Source: Nitrososphaerota archaeon
Lineage (GTDB): Archaea > Thermoproteota > Nitrososphaeria > Nitrososphaerales > UBA183
NCBI GenBank assembly: GCA_029785625.1
Contig: JAFLZI010000034.1
Span: 1-5,572, forward strand
Length of the DNA: 5,572 bases
Direction: 5' to 3'
Positions within the stretch are counted from its first letter, which is position 1. Every line of letters starts with the position of its first letter. The position numbers and the translations under genes are program-made. This document shows, piece by piece, positions 1 to 4,654 of the stretch. Below the pieces are notes generated by a model. The model ran no database searches, was not told the DNA's origin, and saw nothing but the letters and a program-made list of their open reading frames with translations.

Positions 1-246
1 TACTGGAAGGAGTACGGCAGGAGCCAGGGGCGTGAAGTCGACTTCGTGATATCGAAGGACTTCCGCGCCGAGGAGCTGGTGCAGGTCACGTATTCCAGCC
101 ACGGGCTGAGGGAGAGGGAGGTCCTGGCCCTGAAGAAGGCCAGGGCGGCCGTCGGCGCCAAGAAGACGACAGTCATCACGTGGGATTACAGCGACGAACA
201 GAGCGGAGTAGGATTCACGCCTCTTTGGTACTGGTTGCTGGATTAA
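1..246 (+). CDS. C-terminal end of an archaeal AAA-family ATPase (DUF4143/PD-(D/E)XK-like tail), partial
   Basis: The reading frame is open from base 1 and ends at TAA 244-246, so only the last 81 residues are present. Residues 12-16 read EVDFV and residues 26-29 read LVQV. This D...(E/Q)xV arrangement is typical of the nuclease-like C-terminal domain of the large archaeal/bacterial family of AAA ATPases that carry a DUF4143-type tail. After it come a conserved-looking REREVLAL helix, a strand ending in TWDY, and a terminal LWYWLL. In this family the N-terminal part, outside the window, holds the P-loop ATPase. The biological role of the family is poorly defined; many members sit near mobile elements. 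The later ATG at 46 is an internal methionine-like codon (ATA-TCG context) and not a likely start. Family assignment is from remembered motif pattern only. Confidence 0.72.
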   Translation, partial: YWKEYGRSQGREVDFVISKDFRAEELVQVTYSSHGLREREVLALKKARAAVGAKKTTVITWDYSDEQSGVGFTPLWYWLLD

Positions 247-448
247 ATAGAAAAGCGCACGCCCAGCGTTCTGAAGCTGGGTCCAGGCGCTGTATGGCAC
301 AATTGAAGAAGTTCTCTTTGCGCAGGCCGCGCGTCTCCCTGGCGCTCATCAGGACGACGTGAGCCGCAGCTCCCTCGTCTGACCGGTTCCCGTATGCGGC
401 CCTCATAATCACCACGCTCGACCTCGGGGCCCTCTCCGCCGCGTTGTT
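215..448 (-). pseudogene. IS66-like transposase, C-terminal remnant
   Basis: On the minus strand the frame reads INNAAER starting at about 448, followed by a VVIMRAAYGNRSDEGAAAHV-like block, LMSARETRGLR, and NFFNCAIQ. Asn-Asn-x-x-Glu-Arg is the usual setting of the last catalytic acidic residue (here the GAG at 434-436) in DDE transposases. The following pattern (R..V..R...G.RS..GA......S..ET..LR..NFF) matches the C-terminal region of archaeal IS66-type transposases as I remember it. Upstream of Asn-Asn the similarity stops, so the first two catalytic acids and the N-terminal domains are missing. The recognisable part ends near 283. The frame then stays open to 215 across the ATPase stop, and that stretch is probably not original. 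The break next to 448 coincides with the beginning of the IS110-like piece. No intact product is expected. Confidence 0.5.
255..290. other. Imperfect hairpin just after the ATPase stop codon
   Basis: The arms cccagc (262-267) and gctggg (276-281) pair perfectly around an 8-nt loop. A second, outer gcgc/gcgc pairing (255-258 with 287-290) can form across short bulges. It begins 9 bp after the ATPase stop codon. It could be a 3'-end structure of that transcript. Archaeal termination usually depends on U-tracts, and none follows here, so a terminator role is doubtful. It also overlaps the end of the transposase remnant on the other strand. Confidence 0.3.
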
Positions 449-507
449 GATGCGATGACAAATAATGCGATTGCAAGAGGGAATGCAACAAGGGGGAATA
501 AAGGGAA

Positions 508-537
508 AGCGCGCTCACGCTATTTCATGAGCGCGCT
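508..537. repeat. Perfect 10-bp inverted repeat with a 10-nt spacer over the IS110 start codon
   Basis: agcgcgctca (508-517) is exactly complementary in reverse to tgagcgcgct (528-537); the spacer is 518-527. The arms are GC-rich and would form a stable hairpin in DNA or RNA. The right arm overlaps codons 1-4 of the transposase fragment, so a transcript starting upstream would have its start codon sequestered. It may be part of the IS110 left end, a target-site palindrome, or a translational control element; the sequence alone does not decide. Confidence 0.9.
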
Positions 538-637
538 GGCCTGCGGCCTGGACGTCCACAAAGACTGGACCGATGTGACCGTCAGGAGGAACATGGATGG
601 AGAGAAATTGATGGGGATGAGGAACTCGACAGACTGA
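527..637 (+). pseudogene. IS110-family transposase, N-terminal fragment
   Basis: From ATG 527 the frame reads MSALACGLDVHKDWTDVTVR and continues for 36 residues to TGA 635-637. GLDVHKD is the hallmark N-terminus of IS110-family DEDD transposases, where the Asp in the first strand is the first catalytic acid of a RuvC-like domain. Full-length members are roughly 300-400 residues, so about 90 percent of the protein is absent, including the remaining acids and the C-terminal serine domain. The frame is open back to an ATG at 455, but the family normally starts only a few residues before GLDVHKD, which favours 527. The ATG lies inside the loop edge of a perfect inverted repeat. The region 449-526 upstream has no other gene and may be the original left end of this element. 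Confidence 0.65.
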
Positions 638-692
638 CCCTCAATTCACGGTTGCAGGAACTTGACCGAGTTCACGCACTTCGGATTGAGGG
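638..692. repeat. Nested inverted repeat (stem within a stem) directly after the IS110 fragment
   Basis: The outer arms ccctcaat (638-645) and attgaggg (685-692) are perfectly complementary over 8 bp. Centred inside, gaact (658-662) and agttc (669-673) form a second 5-bp stem around a 6-nt loop. The structure starts on the base after the TGA of the transposase fragment and is followed by a G-run and tttt (697-700). A folded RNA or a transposon-end hairpin are both possible. The bases 693-739 downstream show nothing else recognisable. Confidence 0.6.
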
Positions 693-739
693 GGGCTTTT
701 GCGTTGCGGATGAAGGACTTCTAAAACAGATGTTGGTTC

Positions 740-922
740 TCAAGCATCAGACTCTTGAGCGCGGTCTCCCACATCCGTAGTTCTGTTCCTCTTCTCCTTC
801 TTTAGGATCAAAGTGGCTCCCGCTCTCATGGGATGCAGTTCATCCCCTTCCTTCCATCCGAGTTCCTTAACGTCATCTGGCGATATGACCACGCTATATC
901 TGAAGTATTCCTTTCCCTTCAC
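740..922 (-). CDS. AbrB/SpoVT-like DNA-binding domain protein (antitoxin-type), possibly 5'-truncated
   Basis: The 60-residue product begins at GTG 922-920 and contains KGKEYFRYSVVISPDDVKEL, then GWKEGDEL, then a TLILKKEK strand. This is the swapped-hairpin AbrB/MazE fold: hydrophobic strand, I-P/S-x-D helix start, LGWKEGDxL turn and final strand. Such proteins bind DNA as dimers and often act as antitoxins or local regulators. No partner toxin (PIN or MazF type) can be read on either side: the 3' side (638-739) holds no minus-strand gene. The in-frame codons before GTG (ESIGKV) look like the usual N-terminal continuation of archaeal members. They run to a TAG at 950-952 with no ATG, so the original start may have been lost at the junction with the IS6 remnant. 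The tail after KKEKR does not match the fold and could be run-on. Confidence 0.68.
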   Translation of the reverse strand: MKGKEYFRYSVVISPDDVKELGWKEGDELHPMRAGATLILKKEKRNRTTDVGDRAQESDA

Positions 923-950
923 CTTCCCGATGGATTCAGAAGTTCGTGCC

Positions 951-1571
951 TAGAGATTAGCGAGTATGCGAATTCCCTCACCCCCGAACTTTCCAAGACA
1001 TGGCATGTGGACGAAGTGTTCGCCAAGACGAGGGGCGGCGATGTCGTGAAGGGAATCAACAGGGGGCAGACGGGTCAAATGACGATAGGCCTGCCTCTGG
1101 AATGTAATGGACAGGGACACAAGGTTCCTTCTCGCCTCACGACTCTCCAAGTTGAGGGACGCGGTAAGCGGTGAAAGGACGCTCAAAGAGACCTTGGCTA
1201 ACACCCATGACAACAAGCCCGCCAAGGTCTATACCGACGCGCTCAGAGCATACAACGAGGCGGTCGCCTTCGCCTTCAAAGGAGTCGAGCATGTCGCCAA
1301 AGCCGGAGTAGGGAAGCCACACGCCACGAACAACAGAGCAGAACGCCTCAACCGGACGGTTAGGGAGAGAGTGAAGGTTCAGAGAGGATGGAAGTCCATC
1401 TCAACCCCTCTTGCCGAGGGGCAAAGGATTCACTATAGCTTTGTCAAGTCCCATCAGGCCTTGGACGGGCAGACCCCCGCACAGAGGGCGGGAATCAGGC
1501 TTGAGGGGCAGAACAAGTGGCTTGCCCTTCTGAAAGCGGCACTCACCACTCCAGAGGGAACACCCAATTGA
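951..1571 (+). pseudogene. IS6-family (IS240-like DDE) transposase, 5'-truncated and frameshifted
   Basis: The first part is in one frame: ISEYANSLTPELSKTWHVDE from 956, with the first catalytic Asp at 1010-1012. The second part is in another frame: LWNVMDRDTRFLLASRLSK from 1095, KVYTDALRAY with the second Asp at 1236-1238, NNRAERLN with the Glu at 1341-1343, then TVRERVKVQRGWKS, HYSFVKSHQALDGQTPAQRA and TGA 1569-1571. The second Asp and the Glu are separated by 34 residues, the spacing characteristic of IS6. The second frame meets a TAG at 1086-1088 just before its homologous start, so a shift lies between about 1045 and 1094. That stretch (GGDVVKGINRGQTGQMT) also looks longer than usual between the first Asp and LWNVMD. 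The N-terminal helix-turn-helix and zinc-binding parts are missing: similarity starts abruptly at about 953, where the AbrB-like gene of the opposite strand begins. An active enzyme is unlikely. Confidence 0.86.
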
Positions 1572-1581
1572 GCCACCCCAT

Positions 1582-1604
1582 GGGAGGAACAAAACCGCAG
1601 AACC
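1582..1604. repeat. Probable right terminal inverted repeat of the IS6-family remnant
   Basis: Read from 1604 on the minus strand, the sequence begins ggttctgcggttttgttcct. IS6-family ends commonly start with GGTTCTG or a close variant followed by an A/T-containing block, and this one lies 33 bp after the transposase stop codon, where the right end is expected. The matching left end is not found, in keeping with the 5' truncation. IS6 elements make 8-bp target duplications, so ggataatt (1605-1612) would be the right copy; no second copy is seen on the left. Confidence 0.5.
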
Positions 1605-1613
1605 GGATAATTT
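1605..1613 (+). promoter_or_regulatory. Weak TATA-like box upstream of the 1631 gene
   Basis: ggataattt lies 18-26 bp before ATG 1631, close to the spacing expected for a leaderless archaeal transcript. It begins on the base after the inferred IS6 terminus, so the insertion appears to have replaced all sequence upstream of it. The match to a TATA box is poor and no BRE is evident. Confidence 0.22.
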
Positions 1614-1630
1614 CTCCACAGCGTTTATGA

Positions 1631-2044
1631 ATGAACTCCGCCCCCTGGGCCGTTGTGGGAGAGCACTCCGAGACTTTCACCCTAGACGTGGGGAGGAGGA
1701 CCGTGAGGGACCTGGTCACCCGGCACCTCTCGGGGTTCGGCTACAGGCTGACCAAGGAGCAGGGGTGGATCCTCGTCTTCGAGAAGGGCTCCCTCAGGAA
1801 GAACATCTACACCACCTCCTTCGACGCAGCCTACAAGCAGGTCATAGTCTCCATAGTCGGGGAGGAGTCCGTCCCAGTCACCACCGTCTCCATATCCTTC
1901 TCGCTCCCCTTCCTCATACTCAGGAGGAACGACATGCTCGCCATCAACAACGTCACCAAGGCCCTGAAGGACTACATCGTGATAACGACCGGGTACTCCG
2001 ACGTGGCAGAGGGGGCTAGGTGTCCCCCGCGACCGAGTTCCTGA
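1631..2044 (+). CDS. Uncharacterised alpha/beta protein (137 residues)
   Basis: I do not recognise a family. The frame has the codon use of its GC-rich neighbours, with many AGG Arg codons and C/G third positions. Residues about 13-40 look like a strand-helix unit (SETFTLDVGRRTVRDLVTRH). Then comes a beta-rich core: GYRLT, GWILVFEK, NIYTTS, KQVIVSIVG, VTTVSISFSL. A final helix (NNVTKALKDYIV) precedes a tail of low-complexity PPRPSS. No signal peptide or clear membrane helix is present. ATG 1631 is preceded immediately by an in-frame TGA (1628-1630), and GTG 1655 is an alternative start; the first eight residues may be newly coding because of the upstream IS insertion. The 3' end overlaps the end of the convergent TrmB gene by 29 bp, so the last residues may also be recent. 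It is likely real, function unknown. Confidence 0.62.
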   Translation: MNSAPWAVVGEHSETFTLDVGRRTVRDLVTRHLSGFGYRLTKEQGWILVFEKGSLRKNIYTTSFDAAYKQVIVSIVGEESVPVTTVSISFSLPFLILRRNDMLAINNVTKALKDYIVITTGYSDVAEGARCPPRPSS

Positions 2045-3218
2045 TGGCGGCCGCCGCGTCGACCGCGTCGCTCCCGTCCACCACGGACGCCCCCAGGAGC
2101 CTCGCCAGGCCTGTTGTCTGCTCGTCCGGCCCCGGGGTCGCGACTATGACCAGGCCGGCGTCCTTGAGCTCCAGCTTCTTCAGGGCCGAAGCGGCGACCT
2201 TCTCGGCGACCGACCCCCCCTTCTGGCCGAAGACGACGTCCAGGCCGAACTTCTTCCTGTCTGGGCCAGACAGCACGGCCGCGAACTCGAACTCAGCTCC
2301 GGAGGCCCCTCTGATCATCCCCGGCGCCTCCACCTTCCACCCGCGGTCTGAGAGGGCGTCGCGGACCACGGCCACCATGGACGTTGTCCTTTCCGCGAAC
2401 CTCATCTGGCTGCGGACCCGGGCGATCCTCTCCCCAGCGTCCTCCGCCTTCGCGAAGGAGACCCGGTAGAGCCCCGCCATGGTCTCCGCGTAATCCTTGC
2501 TGTCCGTCCATATGGCCACGTCCCTGTCGTTCTTCGCCCCCTTGGTGTCGTCCAGGACCAGGGAGACCAGGGTCTGGGCCCCGTCTGCGACCACGAGCCT
2601 GCTCCGGGGGGCTTCCTCGGAGTGGCGCAGCTCTGCGGCCTTCGCCAGGCTGTCGGCGGCCTCCAGGGTCGCGCCGTCCACGGGGGCGACCACGCTCACC
2701 TTCACCCCCCTCCTGGCCGCCTCCACTATCTTGTCCCCTATCCCGAGCACGTGGGCCTGGGTGATGTCGTTCCTCGTCAGGACCAGGTCCAGGGACTCGG
2801 TGGCCAGCTCGACCATCTTCGTCATGGCGTTGTAGATCTGCTCCCTCCCCTGGATTATCCTGAACTTCTGCTCGAAGCTCTCCACCGGGGCCCTGGGGAC
2901 CTGCTTCCACAGCCCCGCCAGCTCCCCCCGGGCCTCCTCCATCCGGCAGACGACCCCCTTCTGTTCGTCGGTGAGGAGGGAGACGACCCCGTCCAGGGTC
3001 TCGGCCTGGTACCTGATCGGCTTCCCAGCCGTCGAGACCACGATCCCCCGCTCCAGGAGGCGCTTGAGCAGCCTGTAGGCCTCCATCCTGCGTATCCCTA
3101 TGGCCCTCGCCAGGTCCCCGGCGCCGCAGGCGCCGTTCCTGGTCAGGAAGACGAAGGTCCGCGCCTCCCTCTCGCTGAGGCCGTAGATGCCGAGGAGCTC
3201 GACGAGGCGCTCGTCCAC
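2016..3218 (-). CDS. TrmB-family transcriptional regulator with an extra C-terminal PD-(D/E)XK-like domain
   Basis: The 400-residue product starts at GTG 3218 and ends at TAG 2018-2016. Residues 5-72 form the TrmB winged helix-turn-helix: LLGIYGLSEREARTFVFL, DLARAIGIRRMEAYRLLKRL, then a wing ending KPIRYQAE. Residues 80-108 resemble the linker/coiled segment. Residues 117-258 match the TrmB C-terminal, phospholipase D-like fold (FRIIQGREQIYNAM, then VLTRNDI, then VSLVLDD and IWTDSKDYAETMAGLYRVSF). Classic TrmB members bind sugars or other ligands there. Residues 284-395 add a further domain: RDALSDRGWKVEAPG, GASGAEFEF, FGLDVVFG, a helix, GLVIVATPGP, LARLLGASVV. This strand-helix order resembles restriction-endonuclease-like folds, but a clear E-x-K motif is absent, so it is probably a non-catalytic sensing or dimerisation module. 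It likely acts as a DNA-binding repressor or activator; the regulated genes are unknown, with the codirectional gene upstream a candidate. Confidence 0.9.
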   Translation of the reverse strand: MDERLVELLGIYGLSEREARTFVFLTRNGACGAGDLARAIGIRRMEAYRLLKRLLERGIVVSTAGKPIRYQAETLDGVVSLLTDEQKGVVCRMEEARGELAGLWKQVPRAPVESFEQKFRIIQGREQIYNAMTKMVELATESLDLVLTRNDITQAHVLGIGDKIVEAARRGVKVSVVAPVDGATLEAADSLAKAAELRHSEEAPRSRLVVADGAQTLVSLVLDDTKGAKNDRDVAIWTDSKDYAETMAGLYRVSFAKAEDAGERIARVRSQMRFAERTTSMVAVVRDALSDRGWKVEAPGMIRGASGAEFEFAAVLSGPDRKKFGLDVVFGQKGGSVAEKVAASALKKLELKDAGLVIVATPGPDEQTTGLARLLGASVVDGSDAVDAAAAIRNSVAGDT

Positions 3219-3239
3219 GGCTCCGCGTGGCTCCGAGGC

Positions 3240-3249
3240 GAGATAAGAG
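3240..3249 (-). promoter_or_regulatory. TATA-like box of the TrmB-family gene
   Basis: On the minus strand ctcttatctc is centred about 27 bp before the GTG start. That is the normal archaeal TATA position if transcription starts at the start codon (leaderless mRNA). No convincing Shine-Dalgarno motif stands before the GTG, which fits a leaderless message and supports this start. Confidence 0.42.
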
Positions 3250-3340
3250 TTGCCGGGAGGACCGGAACCCGCGAGTCGGCCAACCGAGAGCGCCTAGCAC
3301 CGGTTGTGCGGCCCCGACGCCGTCCAAGGCCGGCTACGGC

Positions 3341-3595
3341 TCAGGGAGGGACGACGGCGTATCCCAGCGGATGGGTAGACAGGTAGCTCCCGTACCGCGC
3401 GAAGAGCCAGCTGGGCGACCAGAGCACCAGGTGCGCCGTGGCCCCCGCCGGGATTTCGGGGCAGTTGCAGGTTGCCAGCGGCGGGCAGACGCAGCTCGAG
3501 TACTCCCGGGTGGGCACGAGAGGCACGAGGAAGACCGCCGCCACGGCGGCAAGCGCGACGGCCACTGCGACCACGGCGGCTTCCTTCCTTCTCAT
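3341..3595 (-). CDS. Small one-pass membrane or exported protein with a C-x-C-x5-C-x-C motif (84 residues)
   Basis: ATG 3595 is followed by a basic MRRKE start, then a long hydrophobic helix (residues about 7-28, Ala/Val-rich, ending FLVPLVP). That makes it either a signal anchor or an uncleaved signal peptide with the rest outside the cell. The outer part has four cysteines at residues 35, 37, 43 and 45, then a beta-rich segment with aromatic residues (HLVLWSPSWLF, GYAVV). The cysteine spacing could hold a metal or form two disulfides. I do not recognise a family. The gene ends 122 bp before the TrmB-type gene on the same strand; that gap has no other gene. The charged-hydrophobic-polar layout and its own TATA-like box make it more credible than the overlapping frames. 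Confidence 0.62.
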   Translation of the reverse strand: MRRKEAAVVAVAVALAAVAAVFLVPLVPTREYSSCVCPPLATCNCPEIPAGATAHLVLWSPSWLFARYGSYLSTHPLGYAVVPP

Positions 3596-3620
3596 TACGG
3601 CCCTGACTTGCGGGGCCCGT

Positions 3621-3630
3621 CCACTTATGT
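3621..3630 (-). promoter_or_regulatory. TATA-like box of the small membrane protein gene
   Basis: On the minus strand acataagtgg is centred about 30 bp before ATG 3595, compatible with a nearly leaderless archaeal transcript. It is the only AT-rich patch in an otherwise GC-rich spacer between 3596 and 3699. No SD-like motif is seen before the ATG. Confidence 0.35.
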
Positions 3631-3699
3631 CTGTCTGAGGGGCCGGAGGGCGAGGCGCATGGCCAGCCCACCCATGTCGTCGCAGAGGTTGCGTCGCCG

Positions 3700-4476
3700 C
3701 TACCAGTGGTCCTCGGAGAGTCCCTCCGGCTCCTTCAGGGACATCCTTACCTCCTGCCAGTCGTCGGTTTCTAGCTTGACCGTTCCGTTGCCCTCGTACT
3801 CGTGGCCGTCCTCGTCTCTACAGCGTATCGTTACAGGCACGGACCCCGCGGACGAAAGCGCCCTGAAGCGGCGCAGGCTCAGCTCGATCTTGTCCCCTTT
3901 CCTCACCGCGAAGGGGCCGTAGTTCTGGGTCACGTCTCCCCCCGCTGAGAGTCGCAAGTCTCTGGCATCCCCTCCCTTGTTCGCGAGTGTAAGCCTGTAC
4001 TGCCTCCAGTCGAAGAGGAGCACCTGTGAGCCGGCCAGCGTGGTCCTCAGCTCGATCCTGGGCGCGCCCGCTTCGATGAGTTCCCGCTTCTTGTCCAGGA
4101 CCAGCCTCCTGAGCTTCGGGGCGAAATCCTGGATGACAGACACGAACACCGACGGCTCCAGCTCCTCGAGGGGCGTCTTCCGCTCGGCCCCGCTCGGGCC
4201 GACCGTGACCACCACGCAGTCGCTGGTCACGTAGGCTTCCTTTATCTGGGGCGAATCCGTCGCCAGCGCGCTGCCGGGAATGGGGACGCTCTTTCCCACC
4301 CATCCCTGCAGACTCCTGAATTTCTCGACGAGTTCCTTCCTACCCTTTCGCTCAAGCTCGGTCACGCGCTGAAGCTCCTGGTATTCCTTGCTGAGCTTCA
4401 CTGCACCCTTCACAAGATCGCTCTTCTTTGACCCGGCCTTCTTCGGCACGATCTTGAATAGCCGACGGGACGCCAA
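3700..4476 (-). CDS. Uncharacterised soluble protein: basic coiled N-terminus and beta-rich (Ig-like) C-terminus
   Basis: The longest reading is 259 codons with stop, from TTG 4476 to TAG 3702-3700. An in-frame TAA lies directly before the TTG, so it cannot be longer. GTG 4449 (residue 10) is the better start if the TATA-like patch at about 4480 is used. Residues 10-30 are Lys-rich (PKKAGSKKSD). Residues 27-58 are charged and helical, probably coiled coil (KLSKEYQELQRVTELERKGR). Residues 60-150 alternate strands and helices (KEAYVTSDCVVVTVG, FVSVIQDFAPKLRRLVLDKK). Residues 152-240 are beta-rich and resemble an Ig-like or CARDB-type sandwich (YRLTLANKGGDARDLRLSAG, YGPFAVRKGDKIELSL, VPVTIRCRDEDGHEYEGNG). 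No signal peptide or membrane helix is visible. Family not recognised. It follows the broken gene 4655-5370 on the same strand after 178 bp that hold no convincing gene. Confidence 0.66.
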   Translation of the reverse strand: MASRRLFKIVPKKAGSKKSDLVKGAVKLSKEYQELQRVTELERKGRKELVEKFRSLQGWVGKSVPIPGSALATDSPQIKEAYVTSDCVVVTVGPSGAERKTPLEELEPSVFVSVIQDFAPKLRRLVLDKKRELIEAGAPRIELRTTLAGSQVLLFDWRQYRLTLANKGGDARDLRLSAGGDVTQNYGPFAVRKGDKIELSLRRFRALSSAGSVPVTIRCRDEDGHEYEGNGTVKLETDDWQEVRMSLKEPEGLSEDHW

Positions 4477-4482
4477 TTAAGC
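4477..4482 (-). promoter_or_regulatory. Possible TATA-like patch before the 258-residue gene
   Basis: gcttaa on the minus strand, followed by ttgg, is about 30 bp before GTG 4449 and directly abuts TTG 4476. If it is the TATA box, GTG 4449 is the true leaderless start and the TTG start is excluded. The match is short. Confidence 0.25.
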
Positions 4483-4654
4483 TCTTTGCGAGGCTCGGAC
4501 GGGCGATGTCGCTTTGTTGGCTGGCTCCATCCGCCTCCTTGGAGGATGCGCGATGCCATCTGCAGGTTGTCTGGAGGCTCCGCGCGTGGGCATCCCAGGT
4601 TGCCTTTCCAGCTGGCCACACTCCGTTCAATCTTCTCCTGTGTGGTTGCCCATC

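Noticed and set aside
502..780. A stop-free plus-strand frame ending LKQMLVLKHQTLERGLPHP.
   Set aside because: There is no ATG until close to the end, it is out of frame with the IS110 fragment, and nothing in it resembles IS110 or another family.
2293..3327. Long minus-strand frame rich in Gly, Arg and Pro, and several long plus-strand frames across 2020-3386.
   Set aside because: These are shadow frames of the TrmB-type gene; their composition is low-complexity and they carry no domain pattern.
3254..3345. tRNA-like stretch on the minus strand (perfect GCCG/CGGC D-stem-like pairing and a cgcgggttc T-arm-like motif).
   Set aside because: No anticodon stem forms, the acceptor arms do not pair, and the T-arm has a mismatch and lacks the conserved A58. 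It is probably chance in GC-rich DNA.
3227..3922. Plus-strand frame of 231 codons over the small membrane protein and its upstream spacer.
   Set aside because: It is rich in Arg, Gly and Pro, crosses two TATA-like boxes and two genes on the other strand, and shows no protein-like pattern.
4410..4654. Minus-strand continuation of the second frame of the broken gene, running into the 258-residue gene.
   Set aside because: Past about 4845 the product becomes Gly/Arg-rich and featureless while another frame carries good protein-like sequence to its own stop at 4655.
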